The notes under the pieces were generated by a model that worked only from the letters and a program-made list of their open reading frames with translations, was not told where the DNA came from and did not search any database. A program made the position numbers and the translations under genes. Of a stretch of 64,000 bases of DNA, positions 59,670-64,000 are shown piece by piece. Source of the DNA: Muricea muricata (taxonomy: Eukaryota; Cnidaria; Anthozoa; Malacalcyonacea; Plexauridae); the NCBI GenBank assembly GCA_963855995.1, contig OY979719.1:5084001-5148000 (forward strand), given 5' to 3'. Each line of letters begins with the position of its first letter. The first letter of the stretch is position 1.

Positions 59670-62600
59670 ATGGAAGTAGATAGCTTGGATACTGATATAA
59701 GGAACGGAAAAGCGTATTTGCTGAAGGAAGCGAGCAATGGAGATGGAAGTCTGTGAGTATCAATGACAGTGTTTTTGTATCAAAAGACAAACGTGCTCCC
59801 TTCGAGTATTGTCTTTTCATATTTCTGTTATAGATACGAACATTTGGCGTCTTTGTTGGCGCAAATGTTAGAAAAGAGACCAAATGATGCTCTAAGTAAG
59901 TTAGATAAGCTATTTATATACTTCGTGAATTTTTATGACTTAATAAATATAAATGTGCTATTATTATCAACAAAAATACGAAATGTAATAATTTTTTGTC
60001 ATCGTTTTGTTTCAGAGATTTTAGAGAATGCAAGTAGGGAAGGGAAGAAAGCTAAATTTAAGCCATGTCCAGATTCATTAAAGGTAATGAATTGCTTTAT
60101 ACTCTGCGCTAATGTACATGTTTTAAAAACAAATACTGTTTAGTCAGTAGTATATAAAATTATGTGACTAATTTCATTATTGTGTATTGTCAAAGGATCA
60201 TGAAAATGAGTCATCGGAAGTTATCCTGGCAAAAACTCACTCGGAACTGTTTGTGGTAATCTCTTCATTATCACTTGACATTTTTAAACTTAAATTATAG
60301 TGGCTTCTCCTTTCAAATGGCTTATGAGTCAAATTAAATTCCACTCTGCTTCTTTTTTATGTATTTTCCTTCTTTTTCAAACCTAGGATAAAATTAATTT
60401 TTTAAATGTAAATTTTCACAACCTTATTTGTGATGTTAGCATCACTGATCAATACCAATGTGATTTTATGGCAGCAAAATCCAGCAAATTTCATACAAGA
60501 GATTGACGTTGATCCAGATGAAGAAATTGAGACACCTTTGCCAGACATCATGGAACTGGCTCATTACTTTCATCTTGGTGGTGTAGGAATAAGCAAGGAG
60601 GAAACATTCAGAGTTTTCTTGGCTTTGAAGAAGTTGGTTGATTCAAATCCAATACTAACTTGTAGGTTTTGGGGTAAGTAATGTTTATTTGGACAAAATT
60701 TAACATTTTGGTAGATTTTGGCAGTGTTTCCACTTGTTAAACCAAAAATTTCTTTTTAAATTTTCAAAAAGGAAATTTGCATATTGTCTGATTGTCATTG
60801 GCAGTGTTTCCACTTGTAAAACTAAAATTTCCTTAAATTTTCCAAAAGGAAATTTGCATATAAATTTTTCTTCTATCAGTCAACGAAAAGATCAAAGTGA
60901 AAAAAAAACACCAAGCATATAATTACATGGGCTTTATTTCTTTACTAAAAGGGAAATTATTTGGTTTGCAAAATAATTACTACATTGCTGAAGTGGAATT
61001 CAGAGAAGGTGAAGATCCTGAGGAACATATTTCTAAAGGGGTGAGCAGATTTTTTTACCACCTACAGACATAATTTTTATCTGTACATTTCATATATTCC
61101 CCATTCTGTTAAGTCCTTCATAGTTGGCTTTCTATGTATAGTCTTTAAAGAGGTGTGTTAGATGCAAATAACAATCTAACAAGAATTGTTATTCAAATTG
61201 TTTTTCTCCAGGTTGATGAGGATAAAATAGATGAAGAATCTGAGCACGTTCTTTCACAGAAAAGTATGCTTGTAGTTATACAATGAATATGATCTATATT
61301 TATTCATGATATAATTAATGCGAGTTCATTCTGCAGTTTCATTGGTCAAAAACTGTGCGTTATTATAGTACATCTGCATGAATAATTGGGTTTTCTTCTG
61401 AGTGAAAAAATATCTTGCTGACAAAGAACTTCAAAAACGCACTCAAAAAGTCGTTCAATAAAATTGTATTGAAAAGTTAAATGTAAGTTACTCACTTAGT
61501 TTACATTAGTTAACTTAGTTAATTTTGTGTGGGTTTTACAGGTCAAGACAGTTTAAATGTTGAAGATGAGAAGGATGACATACCAAAACCGGACTACAAA
61601 CCTCCGCCTGAGATTCCAACGGAATATCCAAGAACTGGGTGCAATAAAAAAGTTTATTTCGTCTGCACTGAGCGTAAGTTGGTCCCGTTTCCCTCTGTTT
61701 CGGCAAACTCTTTGCCAGGCTTTGTACATGCAAAACTCAAGTGTCGTCAAATGCCTTCGAATTTGGGAACAAAAATCCAAGGCCTTGAATGGACCGATTG
61801 CATTATGGGCAAAATTTTGAAAAAAGTTGAAATAGAAGAATTTATTACCACAGCATTGAGGAGCATCCTAAAATTAGTAAAATTGAAAAGTTTGGTTGCG
61901 AAACGTTGTAAAATGTGGAAAATGTAAGCCTGTGAAGATTGCAAATTTTGTATATTTTTGTATTACGCACGGAAAATTGATACCAACATCGAGAAAACGG
62001 TATCAATTTTCCGTGCGTAATACAAAAGTGTACAAAATTCGCAAACTTTGCAAGGCTATATTTTCCTCATTTTACTACATTTCGCGACCAAACTTTGCAG
62101 TTTTACCAATTTTAGAATGCTCTTCAATGCTGTGGTTATGAATTTTCCCACTTCAACTTTTTTCAAAATTCTGTCCATAATGCAATCGGTCCACTGAAAG
62201 TCGTCGAATTTATATAAAAAAATAATTGAAAGTCTTTGAATTCGTCTTGCTTAAGTTTCTGGACATTTTGATATTGAAAATATCAAATTTTGATATGATG
62301 ATATTGAAAATTAAATGTTCATCACTTCCAAATTCTCTTGCACTACACAAAACTCGGTATTTAATCGGGTCTAATTCTTCTACAGCTGGTAATCCGTGGG
62401 TCCGGTTACCGCCTGTCACACCAGCACAGATTGTCATCTCAAGACAAATCAAGAAATTCTTAACTGGCAACCCGGAAGAACCGGTATGCATGATGCAGAG
62501 TCATAGTTTTAGAACATTCTCATGAGTGACATTAGTTCAGTAAAATGTTTCTTGTCTTAGGTTGTAAGCTATCCTCCATTTCCTGGCAATGAAACGAACT

Positions 62601-63582
62601 ATTTACGCGCAATCCTTGCGAGGATTTCTGCTTCGACGATTGTCAGTCCTCAAGGATACTACATGTTTGAAGAAGACGAGGATGAAGAAGACGAAGGAGG
62701 TAAACAATGTCCTCCGAGAATCATTACCAGAAGATAATTTAATAAAATACAAGAGAAAAAATGCTCCGAAGAATAACAACGTCATGAACAATTTAGCGGT
62801 GATCAATATTTCGACTATAATTGTTCGACAGTGACTTTGAAATAGAGTCGAAATATCATCGCTTGTTAAAGCTCGTATCTTTCATCATCCTTTTATCACC
62901 ATCACTTTGGATCCATGCAGTGTATGGTGTGAAATGGGATGGAAGTCCTGCTCCCAGCATGAACTGGTAGAGGGGGGGGGGGGGTGGAGGCTGTCTTCCG
63001 GCTGTATATCAATATGTCGAGTACTTGAGTTTTGTTAATTCACTGTACCCTTCAAAATACAGGAGTAATTTTCGCACCACCACCATGAATGCATGATCAT
63101 ACATCTAAAGAGCCAAATCAATCAGCGAGATATCATTTAAACATGATGCTTAAATAACGTACGTCCAAATGAGATAACCACAACAATGGTTTGGTACCCT
63201 AGTCATGGTCACAATCACTGAATCCGACAGGTGCCTGAACTATCTTGTATTCAACTATCTTGTAATGTGTCATTGATTTCCAGTCTTATCGTGAGCTGTC
63301 ATCACGAATATTATACCAATAACATCTTGATTCTTGACAATAATTGACAGTAATTAAATTTTAACTAGACTCTGATATTACATTACATGAAATTCTTTTT
63401 ATTGTGTTCGAACCATGTATTTCAGTTTCTACTGCAATGGTTATGTAATAAACATCCATCTATCTGTTTCAGTTCGTGATACTTTCGTCACCAATCCCGA
63501 GTTTGAAGGGCTGAGTGTAGGCGAGTTGATCGATCCTTCTCTGACAAACTGGGTTCATCACATTCAGTACATCCTGCCGCAG
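59670..63582 (+). CDS. RSPH4A: Radial spoke head protein RSPH4A/RSPH6A homologue, first eleven exons (partial)
   Basis: This protein forms part of the radial-spoke head of motile cilia. Exons: 59670-59752, 59834-59895, 60016-60083, 60196-60255, 60475-60673, 60952-61040, 61212-61263, 61542-61673, 62386-62483, 62561-62699, 63473-63582; 364 codons, every phase consistent. Diagnostic blocks are [109 protein letters not shown], an acidic run ([10 protein letters not shown]), and [20 protein letters not shown] followed by [10 protein letters not shown]. Human RSPH4A has the same series in the same order. The C-terminal part lies beyond the right edge. RSPH4A and RSPH6A are vertebrate paralogues, so this is most likely their pre-duplication orthologue. 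A foldback element occupies intron 8. Confidence 0.94.
61791..62192. mobile_element. Foldback element family A, copy 2 (402 bp)
   Basis: GGACCGATTGCATTATGGGC at the left is mirrored by ATGCAATCGGTCC at the right. Inner arms include AATTGATACC against GGTATCAATT and ACGCACGGAAAATTGATACC against its mirror, so almost the full length folds. Shared internal phrases (TAGTAAAATTG, AGTTTGGTTG, GTATTACGCACGG and AAGGCTATATTTTCC-like) identify it with 27247-27640. It lies in RSPH intron 8. Confidence 0.8.
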
Positions 63583-64000
63583 GTAAGAAAAATGCCAATC
63601 GATAACCTTTGCTGCAGTTGAATACAGTATAAAGGAAGAGCTCCCATGCTGTCAAGCTTATGATCATGACATTATTGCGATGTGCCTTCACAACAACTAT
63701 GAATAACTTGCGATCATCAGGGTCTCCAACTGTGTCATACTCAACACAGCTGATCAAACACTAAGCATTATCACCAGGGGTCATCCTAAGGCCTCCTATT
63801 TTCCAATATGGCCAGTTCTGGTTGGGAAATGGGTAGTTCTAAATTCTAAAATGGTACATTTGAAAAATTGAGTGCTGTAGAAATGTTGAATCCAGTGAGT
63901 GTCAAAATATTAAGTATTCAAAGTATTGGCTGTTCACAGAACAGTAATTGATGTTTCTAGGTTGTGTAAGTGCCTTCTCGGAGACCCGAATTCGTGAAAT
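63583..64000. other. RSPH intron 11 (runs off the window)
   Basis: After the GTAAGA donor no further RSPH exon was recognised before the edge; the expected next block (a Gly-Arg-Cys phrase) was not found. No repeat or RNA gene was seen. Confidence 0.5.

Overview
This is a eukaryotic, clearly metazoan window. It is AT-rich, its genes are split by GT-AG introns, and the spaces between exons are full of short inverted-repeat transposons. The gene set (Salvador, RPB7, MBIP, TEX30, CLPTM1, an INSM-type zinc-finger factor, a CVC/Vsx-type homeobox gene, a radial-spoke protein) is animal. Long G/C homopolymers, compact genes with divergent proteins and a tRNA-type SINE would suit a cnidarian such as an anthozoan, but that placement is inference. 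No bacterial, CRISPR or defence-system content was seen.

Nine genes can be read, seven of them as spliced models whose exon phases agree at nearly every junction. From left to right they are: the first two exons of CLPTM1 (minus, 1598 to 68, running off the left edge); a single-exon MFSD8/CLN7-like transporter (plus, 3051-4511); a single-exon INSM-type factor (minus, 12609-13676); POLR2G/RPB7 in nine exons (minus, 19823-16964); MBIP (plus, from 20005); a CVC/Vsx-like homeobox gene in three exons (minus, 31262-26963); TEX30 in four exons (minus, 40008-38959); Salvador/SAV1 in eight exons (minus, 59241-41933); and the first eleven exons of an RSPH4A/6A radial-spoke gene (plus, from 59670, running off the right edge). 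POLR2G/MBIP and SAV1/RSPH are head-to-head pairs separated by 181 and 428 bp, so each pair probably shares a promoter region. The genes do not form one pathway. They are an ordinary mixture of housekeeping, signalling, ciliary and developmental functions.

The most unusual object is a 9.1-kb non-coding foldback element (49605-58710) inside the first intron of SAV1. It has two arms in opposite orientation, built from about 40 units of roughly 200 bp, outer ends that are inverted copies of each other, and a perfect 9-bp target-site duplication. The window also holds a 2.7-kb Tc1/mariner-like transposon with a broken transposase and two elements nested in it, a hAT-type MITE with an 8-bp duplication, a TTAA-flanked MITE, a two-copy foldback family shared by two gene introns, several other foldback elements, two tRNA-derived SINE copies, a LINE 3-prime relic, and two related repeats that resemble decayed hammerhead ribozyme cores.

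Long stretches (about 4.5-8.0 kb, 9.0-12.6 kb, 13.7-17 kb, 24-27 kb, 31.3-38.9 kb and 40-41.9 kb) carry no gene I can support. All exon boundaries were placed by eye from reading frame, splice consensus and remembered family similarity.
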